Positions 21,713 through 34,400 of a DNA stretch of 64,000 nucleotides are shown one piece after another. The DNA comes from Undaria pinnatifida. Taxonomy: Eukaryota > Sar > Phaeophyceae > Laminariales > Alariaceae. The stretch is from assembly GCA_012845835.1 (NCBI GenBank), contig JABAKD010000027.1, positions 15,534,073 through 15,598,072 on the forward strand. Direction: 5' to 3'. The notes below the pieces were generated by a model. It was given only the letters and a program-made list of their open reading frames with translations. It was not told where the DNA came from and did not search any database. The first letter of the stretch is position 1. Each line of letters starts with the position of its first letter. A program made the position numbers and the translations under genes.

Positions 21713-24689
21713 TGCTGTTGTTGTTGTTGTTGTTGTTGTTATTGTTGTTGTTGTTGTCGATCACTCACGAACACGCCGGAAAGAAAAAACCCAAGGAAAT
21801 ATATATACATATATATAGCACGAAGTGACAATACAAACGAAAATCTGTACTGTGTCAGGCCGGGGCAAATGCACGATACAAAAAATATAAAACACTCGCT
21901 AGGCGCAGATACACCTTGGCGAAAAACACGGGAAACAACTGAACCCGTCTTGGACTACAGCAGTGGAGCGTATATAAGGCGGTCAGAGTAAGACGGCCAC
22001 TCGAGCTTAAGCGGCCAAAATCGGGCTTGCACGACAGAAACCCTTAACAAGGCGGCTGCCGCCCTATGTAGAGCTGGGCCCTGTTGAGGGTGGTAGCAGT
22101 CTTGTGCAGGGCGGTATCCATCCTATTTACTCTCCATTATCGCCTCCACTTCAATATAAAAAGCCCTCTGCTACAGCTCCCTCAGAGACAGAAGATATAC
22201 ATAGCACACTCCTACTAGCGCCTTTTACCTGCAGAAGGCCAGGTTGGCGTCCCAGGCCGACTCCGTGCTGCACACTGGGGGCATACGCGGGGTTACTACT
22301 AAGTAATTAGAGAGTTGCGGGGGGGAAAGCAGGTACGAACTGTCTTTTCTACCACGCTGTACTGTACATGCTGTACACTTGAATGCGGTGGTCACTCGAT
22401 AGGATGGTTACCGCCGTGTTCGGATAACGTTAGAACGCCTCACTGGGGGATTATGAGGCCCACAACAAACAGGCAACCTCTCGCAATAGGGCGGTCATAA
22501 TTGCTTTGCACTGTACCCCTTTATATAGGCTTCACGAACATAACTGACCGCCACGTTAGACTAAGAAATCATTACCTGCGCAGCAATTCAACTCAAGCTT
22601 GAGACTATCTTTACGCCTTTGTACTTACAAAACAATGCAACGCTGGGGCCTTTTCTCCCGCTGGCGGCGCGGCACGGCGTTGTGAGACGCACACCGCAGC
22701 GCTGTCTTCTAGCTCAGTGATACGAAGTATTGGTGCATTGTGTTTCTAACAAAAGCACAATCTGCGGTTTGTCATATTTATACATGTATTCATTGTTACT
22801 ACATGGCACGGAGTAGCGAGTATGTCGTACGAGTGACTATGTTGCCGATGAACGACTCGGCAGACTACTCGTTACAGTTGTGGCGAACTACCTGTAAGCA
22901 GCGGGCGCTCCCACCTTTTTTGCTGTCCTTGGTCTTCTTCCCCTTTGCCGGTGGCGGAGCTTTGGCTTCTGGAGGGGCGGGCTCCGGTAGGGGCTTCCCT
23001 GCTGCCGCAAACGCCGAGTCCACCGCGACCTTGGCGTCGACGTACTTAACGCCGTACCGTTGCGATATCTGAAAAATGCAGGCATCAAAATCACTCATAA
23101 TTAAATTTCATCCTTTTGCTGTGAATTCAAACCGAAAGCATGGCGGATTTTTTTTGTGTGTGTTTGTGTGTGTTGACCAATGACCAGTACTTCATGCCGG
23201 AGCATCAGTATGCGGTCAAGGCCAGTCAGTGAACAGGTACCTCCGAAGACCTGTAAGCCAATGAATAAGTCGACGAGCGCACCCCATGGTACGGTAGAAA
23301 TGCCCTTTTTTTTTTTTCAAAGGCTCCTCCCTTTGCTGCCCAATGAACAAAGCCAACTTGATTCATGAAACTTGCTAAAGACGGGCGATCGATACGGTAC
23401 GCAGCTTGCAAATACGAGTTTCGACCTTGAATTCGTCGAACTCACAGCTGATGTCGTTAACATAATTTATTAAATCCCTTGGCCTGTGTAGGTATACGCC
23501 AAAGCATACTGCTGAACAACAAGAATTGTCAGATTCCGACGATCTTGGGTGAGTGTTGAGAAATTATTAAGGAATTATTAAGGAATTATTAAGGAATTAT
23601 TAAGGAATTATTAAGGAATTATTAAGGAATTATTAAGGAATTATTAAGGAATTATTAAGGAATTATTAAGGAATTATTAAGGAATTATTAAGGAATTATT
23701 AAGGAATTATTAAGGAATTATTAAGGAATTATTAAGGAATTATTAGGGAATTAGTGGGGTATTAGTCCGTTTGACCACTTGCAAAAGATTAACCAATAGC
23801 TTACCCAAACTAAGCCTTATAATATTAAGGAGCCCCGTCACTCAGAAAGCACTTACTTACGCCAAAAAACGGTATGCCTTAATACCGCTATGACGTGCTG
23901 CGATAGGGGCAGCACTTTTCGGCTGAATCCTTCTCACAGGCGGTGCTCCTCAAGTGATAGACTATTAGACTAGACTAACAAACTGCCCAATATAATAATT
24001 ATACTAACAAATAAAGTGCTTGCCATCCGACAATGTATGCGCGGTATGAGCTTCAACGTTGATCACTCATGACGTTCCCGAAACAAGAAAACTCACGGAA
24101 AACAAAAGCAAATCTATGCAGAGTGTGACGCCCTCTTACCCAACAACGTAGGAATCTGATTGCCTTTTGCAATAGTCTTCGTTTACGTATAATAGTATAC
24201 TAGTATTTAATAGCATCTAACAGCATATGACAGTAGCTAACAGTATCTAACAGTGTAAAGTAGCATCTACTATTGACAGCATCTAGTAGTATACGATAGC
24301 CTCTATTAGTATCTAGTACTTCGAAGTATCTGATAGTATCTGATAGTATCTGATAGTATCTGATGGTATCTGATGGTATCTATCTGATAGTGTCTGATTG
24401 TATCTGATAGTATCTGATATTATCTGATGGTGTCTGATAGTGAGTATCTGATAGTATCTGATAGTATCTGATAGTATCTGATAGTATCTGATGATAGTGT
24501 ATCTGATAGCATTTTAGAGTATCTTATAGCATTTTAGTATGTGGTAGTATCGATCATGCTTGGTATCGATTACATCGATTATATCGATTAGACTGATTAA
24601 ACCGATTACATCGAATATACCGAGCGCATCAAAACATGCCTTGCTGGCGGGACTTGTTGGTTACGTAGTATATCGATTATATCGATTTC

Positions 24690-24756
<67 letters not shown>

Positions 24757-25457
24757 TATTTTTCACACACATCTACTTTCCAGCTTCTGGACAAGCCGGG
24801 GTTACAGGTATCGTCCCTTCTCCCCCCCGGTTCTTGCCTTCCATATTTATTGCGCATAGGGTTCAGCAATCCCACTGTTCGTCGATTTTTCATCGAGTGT
24901 TGCTAACTCACCACGCTCTCGCGCTTTCCGCAAGTCAATTTGTGCGCAAAAAAAGTCCCCACGAATTTATACGAGTGTGCACTCGAGGGGATTCGAACTC
25001 ACGAAACTGACCTATACCAGGCTCGAGGATAAACTGATACGCCACCGGGGCGACCGGCTAGGGTTAGAGAATATACCTGATATCAATTATATCGATTTAT
25101 CGATTATATCGGTTATATCGAGCATATCAAAACATGCCTGATTGGCTTGGCTTGTTGGTTATATAGATTATATCGATTACACTCGGTATCGATTATATCG
25201 ATGCTATCTATTATATATAATGCCGAAACATCGCCAAACCTCCCACAACTCATCACATGTCACCCACCCACATGGCGGGATACTCAATAAGCAGACTACC
25301 TACACGTACCAACGTTTTCCTGTGAAATTCCCCCCCCCCCCCCCCCCCCCCTCCCTTTCCCCCCCCCCCCCCCCTCCCTTCCCCCCCCCCCCCCCCCCCT
25401 CCCTTTCCCCCCCCCCCTCCCTTCCCCCCCCCCCCCCCCCCCCCGCCCCCCCCCCCG

Positions 25458-25488
<31 letters not shown>

Positions 25489-28400
25489 CTTAAACCTTAC
25501 TTCACTCCGTATTTCGATTCAACCCACACTGCGTAGCGAAATCAATAATACACACATAGCCAAACTATGAAGAGTAACGGTATCATAAGTGCATTATGAT
25601 ACCGCTACAACCCATAGTTGTCAAGGCTGGTTACTGCATGTCTATCTTCAGGGATAAATATGCATTTAACCATACTTGACAAAAGCCGCGAGGGGGAACG
25701 TTGAAATTGCCAAACGTCCCTCGCAACTTCGTTTTAGGCCCCCCGAATCTATGTTCGAAAACACGATTCTGATACAATACGATAATGAGCTCTAGAACAT
25801 CAAACAAAAAGTACGTGTAGAAAAAACCACGTGGTTGCAAAACAAACAAGACAAAATAATATGTATTCGAAAACAACACCCTGATACAATACGATAACGA
25901 AACCTAGAACATCAACCAAAATGTACACGTGTAGCAAAAACTACGTGGTTACAAAATAACATGTATTCGAAAATACCGCTCCGAAACAACACGATAACAA
26001 AGTCTAGAACATAAACCAAAACATATAGGTGTAACATCACAAACGCGGAAAGCACCACTTTGAAACAATACGATAACCGAGTCTAGAATATCAACCAAAA
26101 CATACGTGGAACAAAAACCACGCGGACATACGACACACTATAACCATATATACGTCCGCATACGAACACCAGTCAAAAGGTGGAACCCATATACCATGGG
26201 TTCCAAAATTGAGGTCCCTACGAGTCTGAAACATCACATAGTCCACATAAAGTCTTCACACAAACCTAAAAATGCGTTACAACTGCTCGTTGCCAAATGG
26301 CAGGTTCATCAAGAACGCAAGAACAAACAGAACGAGAGGCAGGGTAATCGAAGCAGCGCAAATCATTATAGCATTCGCCCACCACATCACCTCCTTTGAA
26401 ATTGGTTTTGGGCATCAGCGAACTGGGTCCAACGCATGCCCGTAGTGTCTTAGGTGGAGTGAGAAGCGGTAGTAAAAATCAAGTGCGCTGCTCGATAACC
26501 TGTTCCTGACCGTCGGTATACTGAACAATCTTCGGGCCGCGTCTTCTCTGTGTCAGGTGTGTGAGGAATTTCTTTGTCATTTTTCAAGCAAGCGGTTGCG
26601 TTGGCATATACTACCTGGCTTGATGTAAAGGAAAGGAACACCACTGAGCGATCATCTACTACATGTTAGGGCATGTTTTCATGAACACCACTAACAAGAG
26701 CACCAGACATGGACGCGACATCTACAGGACTACAACATCTTCGACGACAGCGGGGAGAAAACAGGACGTATAAGTGTACACTATATACAGTCTATAATAA
26801 TGTGGAAAGTAAGTACAGACAGGGATGTTAACACTGCGGTGAAACCACACGACCAACCTATTACGGAGGGTATTTCGTGCCTCCATCCGCTTACATGATT
26901 GCCTGACAACCCCTACTATTCCAAACGCAGTGGAATGTGCCTAACGAAGTAAAGTCACCCTCGCGTTCAATAGTGGTGACATCGCATGTCCACGTGAGAC
27001 AACCTTTACGAAACGCAGTAGCATATGCCTGACGAAGTGAAGTCACCCTCGCCTTCAATAGTAGTGACATCGCATATATATGACGATTGCATGCCCACCT
27101 CAACTGCTGTATTTGTAAGATGTATCTCTGTCTTAGAATTGGCGACCTCAGAGCCCCACAGCGGCACGGTAAAAATCATGGACGTGAAATCGCACATTTG
27201 AGACAATGATAAGTTGAAAAGGAAGCACAAACAGACGTGATACACTGCCGACCCATCGCATACCCTCCTGAGACGACCTCTACGAAACACAGTACCATTT
27301 ACCTCACGAAGTAAAATCACCCTCGCGATCAATAGTGATGACATCGCATTATATGACATCACATACCCACCTCGCCTGATGTATTTGTAGGACGTATCTC
27401 TGACTTAAAATTGACGACCGCAGAGCCCCACATCGACAAGGTAAAATCATAGGCGTGAAATCGTACATTTATTTGAGACAAAAATAATTTGGAAAAGGAA
27501 GCACAAGCAGATGTGTTAAAATTGCGGTAAACAACCTTACCAACCCATTACGTAGGGTATTTCGTACATACCGTGTGCATGATCGCCTCCCCACCTATGC
27601 CAAGCGAAGTATTACTAACGAGGTAACGTGATTGAGCGCGTGTATACCAAGTATGACTAATGAGGTAACGTAATTGAGCACATGTATACCAAGCGTCGAT
27701 TCGCATCCCTCCCTCTAATGCTCAATGACGGAGGCAGCACATGGCCACATACATCACCTCGCATGCTGTATTTGGCAATACGTATCTCGTGCGTATAATT
27801 AGCGATGTCGATAATAATGGTGACTGTATGATGATGGTGACAAACACAGTGCATGACCACATCACCTCGCCTGTTGCGTTTGACAATACGTTCTTATAAT
27901 TAGCGATGTCAGAAAATAATGGTACCCACAAATATTCTATAAAATATTCTAGCTTTCGATCGCTGTATCATACAACAACAAACTGTGAAGATTTAACACG
28001 TTATTTACTACACTTAAACACTGGGTTGCATGCTGCATCTAACATCAAACCTTCTAGAATAGTAAACATTACAAGCCAGATGATATAAAGGGATGTCTTA
28101 TTGCTTCAATCGTCAGGTTTGTCCCCTTTGAGAATTTATAGTTTCCGCGCACATATTGAAATGTCCCGCCCCCCGCCCCCCCCCCCCCCCCCCCCCCCCT
28201 CCCCTCCCCCTCCACTGACCTCTTTTTCATAACAAACCCCAACCCTTTCCCCCCCCCGCCCCTCCGTCCCCCGATCCCCCCCCCCCCCTTCCGCCTAGTC
28301 TATCCAAACGCCCCACTCACAATCAAAATCGGCCTGAGTAATAAACCACCTATACGCAGTTGATACCACGTCATTATCTTTCTGACCATCCATGACGAAG

Positions 28401-31400
28401 GTTTCAATTATCCCCCCCCCCCCCCCCCCCCCCCTCCAACGCCCCCTCTTTTCCGACCACCTACACGATCGCCTAGACCTAGCACCACGCGTATAACAAG
28501 CTGCTACATATCTTTGATCTCACAGCCGAAGTGTATTTGAATATTATTTGTGACCTAAACCTCCTAAAAATCCCCCCCCCCCCTCTTGCTCTCCCTTACT
28601 CAAACGCCCCACCAAATATCAAAATCCGCCACATTAATAAACACTTCACGCACAGGATATCACCTCATTATCTTTCGAGAGCCATCCATGCCGCTGTGTT
28701 TCCCCCCCCCCCCCCCGCCTCCAACGCCCCCTCTTTCCCGACCACCTGCACGATCGCCTAGACCTAGCACCACGCGTATAACAAGCTGATACATATCTTT
28801 GATCTCACAGCCGAAGTGTATTTGAATATTATTTGTGACCTAAACCTCCTAAAAAATCATCCCCCCCCCCCCCCTCTTGCTCTCCCTTACTCAAACGCCC
28901 CACCAAATATCGAAATCCGCCACATTAATAAACACTTCACGCACAGGATATCACCTCATTATCTTTCGAGAGCCATCCATGCCGCTGTTTCCCCCCCCCC
29001 CCCCCCCCGCCTCGAACGCCCCCTTCTTCCCCATCGCCCGCACCTTCGCCTAGACCTAGCACCACACGTATAACAAACCCCTCACCTAAAGCCCTTCCCC
29101 CCCCCCACCCCCCCCCCCACCCCCCACCCCCGCCCCCACCCCCCACCCTCCCCCCCCAACCCATCCCAACCCCACCCCCTCGAACACTCCACCCTCTCTT
29201 TACTCACTGATTGTACGACTTACCCCAGGATATACACGATAAACTGATGTATTATTTCCAAAAATGTCACATTTATCCCCTCGAAATAATGTATAGTTTC
29301 CAGGCACATATCGAGCTGCCCCCCCCCCCCCCCCCCCCCCCCAACCCCCCCCCCCCCCCGCCCCCAATAATATACTGGTGCCAAAACCGTCAGATTTATC
29401 CCCTCGAAAGGATTTATAGCTTACATGCACAAATTGCCCCTTCCCCCCCCCCCCCCCCCCCCCCCCGCCCCCCTCCAAACCCGCTCGCTTTTGATCAAAA
29501 CCAGGCCCCCCCTTTCCCTTCACAGCTGTCAGATTTTGTCCCCCTCAGAAACGGGTTTTATAGTTTCCGCGCACAGACTGACTAAAATCATCCTGTTGAC
29601 CCTGATAGCTACACTGTAGCTGTAAGGGGAGTCGCCGACCTATATCCTTAATGAGGACACACAACCCGTAATGCGCGCGATCGGAGTATCACACACAGCT
29701 TGCAAAGATGAGTTTCGACGAAATCTTCGATCTCACAGCTGGAGTGTATTTTAATTTTTATAATATATTATATGGACTATATCGACTATTATATCGAGCG
29801 TGCACGCTTGGCGGTATTGCGAATGGTTATGATCGCGAACTCCTAGACCTTTATCCAGCGGCGAAGGGAGGTCTCCGGAAATCAACGCTGGCGGGATTGG
29901 TGTTACGAGCTCCAACGTACACATTTTGTTACTTACGTAGCACTATCGACTCGAAGAGCCCTCAGCCACAATCCACTGCTAATGGCACCCTTAGTCACTG
30001 CGACTGAGGGGTCTAGTGGATGGTACTACTATACGACCACAACAGTAGTACAGTATTGCTCGCGGTTCAGTCGATTAGGGTTAGGGTTAGGGTTAGAGAT
30101 AGTTGTTGACTGAGTGGTCACGTGGATAGTGCTACATAATGAGTAGCAGAGCTCCTCAACTCAAGAACCCTCCAAACATCGTCAGAATACATTTCCACTC
30201 GCAGTTAATTTACTACCAGGTATGTATATAGTTCCCTCCACGCATGCCTTTATGTAGTAAATAGTATAGAGGCCGTGGGATTATTCGTCGGAATGTCTTT
30301 TCTTTTACGTTTCTGTTTAGTTCTCGAGAGCGGCTACGTACAGAGCTCTTCACGTGAGGAAATCGCCTACTACTCAGAAAAGATTCGGTGCACCCGCTAC
30401 TACCGTGACTTTGCAACCGCTCGCATGCGTTATTGCATCCGCTGGCATGCGTTATTTAAAAGGTGCACACCGTCTTCTTTTTTTTGAGGCTCATAACATA
30501 ACGAATGAGATGACGAGGAGTTTTTTTTGGCCACACCCAAAAAAACGATTGATTTTTTCTAGAAAACTGTGAGCTCTACCCGACGAGCAAACCCATCACA
30601 TGGCCCACGTATTATACGAAACAAAACTATGTCGAAAAAAAAAACAATAATGGCATCCCAGAGATTTTCGGTCAACGCCTTTGCAACTGGAAACCCTTTT
30701 TTCTTTTACAATTTTACTCGAACTTAGTATAGGAAGATATTTTGGGACTCTTAAGGGGCTAAGGAGCTCCGTCAGTCAGAAATATAAACAAAAATGATAG
30801 CAACAAAAAAAGCGCCACCTCTGTCGCAGCACGCATCTGTCCGTTTGTGAGTGAAATGCTTGCCTGGTGGCAGACCGTGCTCTGGTTCCCGCCCGGGGGG
30901 CCGAGGATGACGCCGTTCAGAGGCGTGAGCGATCTGCTTGTCACGAACTCGCGGGCCAACAGTCTCGCAGAAGCCACGAACCCTTTCGACCACGCGATCG
31001 GCTCCAACTCCCCTGCAATGCGGTCGGTACGCGGGTAGAACGATTGCTGCGCGAAAACAGGCAGAATATATATATACGGTAGTACCAGGTAGACTATATA
31101 TACACATGCTACTGTCAAGGTACTCCGAGCAGGGATGCGGGGTTGGTCGGTGTTGGGACTCGTGCCCCTCATGGGTTACAGTGTCTTTGGCTGGTCCCTC
31201 CTCATGGCTCGCTGGCTAAACTCAAGGCTTACATTGTACTCTACTAAAGGAACGCTGAGAAACAAGTACCTGGTATAAGATAAAAGTGCAGGGCAAAGCA
31301 GGGCGGTGAACGATGGGGGGAGTCCTGCTTGACCACTCCGCCACCTACATTAAAGCCCATCTATGATGGCCTTGATGTGACCGTGACATTTAATACCACG

Positions 31401-34400
31401 TGGTTTCACCCCAACCATGACATGGTTTCCTGTCAAATCTATCGATTATCCATCTACGGAGAGTACTCCATAATGCATTTTTTTATCTTTTTTTTCCGCA
31501 CACTTCTACTTTCCAGCTTCTGGACAAGCCGGGGTCACAGGTGTCGTCCCTTCTCCCCCTCGGTTCTTGCCTTCATTTTTTTATGGCGCATAGGGTTCAG
31601 CAATCCCACTGCTCGTCGATTTTTCATCGAGTGTTGCTAACTCACGCTCTCGCGCTTTCCGCAAGTCAATTTGTGCGCAAGAAAAAGTCCCCACGAATTT
31701 ATACGAGTATGCACTCGGGAGCATTCGAACTCACGAAACTGACCTATACCAGGCTCGAGGATAATAACCTGATACGCCACCGGGGCGATCGGCTTTATTA
31801 GGCCACCCTGAATAGTCGTAGATGTAGATCACATGGCAATCAAAGGATGCCAACAAAATATCCAGAAATTGGAGAGGGGGTCGAAGGCGGCGATTCGAAA
31901 CAGACGAAGAGGAGGCTATAGATTCGTCCACACCTCGTAATGAGGCTGAGACGCCTCATTGCAAGATATATACAACCCTATGAAGAAGCTCACAACCGTA
32001 AGAGTTCGAGAAAGGGTATGTACCTACGGTATGCCAGTCGCGATCGGCCTACGAACGAAGAGCACTCCACAACACTACGAGGGGTGGCATCGCCGTTTTT
32101 TTTCTGGAGCGCTCCTTGTTTGATTCAGAGCTCGCTATGGCTCACACAAAAAGGTATACTGATTCAGAGCAAACTGAAGGTGCAACCCGATGAACGAACG
32201 TGGCCTAGGTATACAAAAGCAATACTTTTTGCAAAAAAGCACGAATGAATGGCCTTCCGACGATTTAGTTATGTTATTAATACTATTAATAATATTCACA
32301 GTATTAGCAGGTTAAGGAGCCTAGCCAATCAGGAAACGTTTCGGCCAAAAGGAAAAATGTGCTATCTCCAGCGCAGCACGCGTCTGCTATTAATATACAC
32401 GTATTCGTGCATCCCAGAGCGCTATTGGAGCACCCCCTGCGAGATTCGTGAGTGGAACGATAGCTGCGCAAACGCAACAACATACACTCAGGACGGGTGG
32501 ACTTTTTGCGTACCTGCAGAGACACGAAAAAACTTTGAGATCAACGTATGCACATACATTTCGAGCCACCGTCTGGGAGACAGCAATTCTCGTGTGGGCA
32601 TGGTGTGGCAACGGAGAAGACCAGAGGACCATGTTATCACTAGATAGATGCAAATGGGAAGGAATAAACCTGTTTCCGTAGACAAAGTTAGTCGCCACTA
32701 ACCTAGTATCTGCTCCGGGGACCTAACACACCACTTCGGCCACAATATGTACAGCACGCAACCCCAGCAAAAAAGTATACAGCAGTAGTACTAGCAACCT
32801 AGGGTCACTACCTTGGCCTTTCGCGCCTAACGCCTAACTCATGCAGTGCATACAGCGCATACAGCACGGGACACCAAAAAAGAAACATAAATACTGGACC
32901 AGGCTGGGCTTCTTGTTTTGGGAGAGGATGCGTTCTACACTAACTTCAGTACAACGACTGCCGGATTTATCATAACCTAGTGAATTCCAGCCTGTCTGTA
33001 TTATTGCCCTGTTTCACATTAGATGTCCTGTACAGTGCAGAACTCCTACTAAGAACCCAAGCAACAAGAAAAACTAGCTGAACTAAACAGGAAAATTGGT
33101 CAACCGCTACGCCGGAGCTAGTGTAGAAAACACCTCTTTCCGAGAAATAGAAATCCAGCCTGAGCCTACACGCTCGTTTCTTATTAATAAGTTTCTTGTA
33201 CTGTATATACAGCAGTGTCTCATGGGTCCAGCACTCACCGCTTGCCACCAAATCTTCCAACACGCCGCCATCGTTCGAAAAGCAGACATCTATCAGCATG
33301 GACAACGCAGCAGGGTCTTCAATCAGGGTACACTCAAGCTCCGCTTCAGTCATCGACCGCGTTGCCCCGCTCCCTCCAAAGCCCCTTCCGATCGCTTCCG
33401 TCAGTTCCTTAGCGGTACACTGCGACCCGCCCCCTTCGACAGCCAGTATGTACGGCTTTGGGAACGGCGCCGGCGAAGCACCGCACTCAGCAGGGCGGAG
33501 CAATCTTCCGACGAGCACGCTCAAGTCAACCACGTGAATAAGTGGTAGGTGGTTGTTTCCCGAAGTGCAGGTCGGCAGAAGGACAGGCGCATCCCCCGCC
33601 CTCCAAGCTTCCCGAAACAGCCTCAGGAGGGGGCCTTCCCCCAAACCGTACGGGATACCGGCGCCTACCACGCAAGCGTTGATACCCGCCGATTGCTGCA
33701 GACTAAGCGCTAGATCCTCGAGCCGTTTGTGCTCGAGGTACCCTACTGGTGGCTGCCGGCGTAGGTAATCGCCTTCTGCCAAGGCTGACTCGGGGGTAGC
33801 TGGGAAACGTCGCCTGCCGAAGCCCGACGACCCGGGGGGACCGCCGCCACGGGTAATCCGGCCTGAATTTTTCGAGCTCGCGGTCCCTAGCGGTCGATTG
33901 TTCTCTCGAGACGGGGAGAACCCGCCCATGAAGGAGGAGGCTCGTGGGAGAGCTCCGGCTCCCGCTCCCGCGCTTTGTGGGGAGCGCCTGGTCATGGCCA
34001 TCATTGACACTGGACGCGAGAGCGAGCGATGCGATGACGCGACTTCGGATGTTGAGGCCGCGGACGGCAAGAGTTTGGTGTTCGCCCAAGTCGTGGTGGT
34101 TGATAGCACTAGGACATGGGTCGGTCCACCTGGGTCGTTTTCAGTCACCCGGAGCGCGGCCAGGATGGCGTCGGTGCCTCGGAGGTCCTCGATAAGGCAT
34201 AGTACGATTACGTTCGAGAGTAGGGCCAGTCGGGCTGTTTGAGCCTCGTCGTTGGCGTCCACCGTTTGGGAAACCACGCCCGCGATATCTTCAGCGTCTG
34301 TATTCACAAGGGAAGGAAGAGGAAGCGGTGTGAAGAGGGTGCGAAAGTTACCTCAGCGGAAAACATTGTGCAGAAGAAGTCCCTCTACAGTGCCGGTTGA

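Larger units (their letters stand above)
23069..30863 (-). other. AK7-like intron 3 (7.8 kb) packed with repeats
   Basis: It starts with a GC-type donor on the minus strand (30863-30858) and ends at TTTTTCAG. Contents: hairpin elements (23391-23460, 29685-29752), an 11-bp satellite, TGATAGTATC simple sequence, a SINE, poly-C tracts, a ~100-bp tandem repeat (25740-26130), degenerate repeats at 26.9-27.9 kb, a 287-bp tandem array, and a TTAGGG triplet repeat. I see no exon-like frame in it. Confidence 0.6.

Noticed and set aside
21423-21828. Long poly-Asn, poly-Leu frames over the TTG array
   Set aside because: They are direct translations of a microsatellite inside an intron of the AK7-like gene; no ordered sequence flanks them in frame.
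23562-23752. CRISPR-like array
   Set aside because: The 11-bp units are contiguous with no spacers, in a eukaryotic intron.
24990-25060. A functional tRNA-Tyr gene
   Set aside because: A GTA triplet lies in a possible anticodon loop, but position 33 is not T, the D and acceptor stems do not pair, and the sequence continues as a repeated 290-bp body.
30067-30090. Chromosome end
   Set aside because: Only three perfect TTAGGG units, with unique and repeat sequence on both sides; at most an interstitial remnant.
32249-32698. Overlapping frames of 100-130 residues on both strands
   Set aside because: They lie in AK7-like intron 2, partly on a dispersed repeat, and the exon 2 to exon 3 junction is phase-perfect without them.
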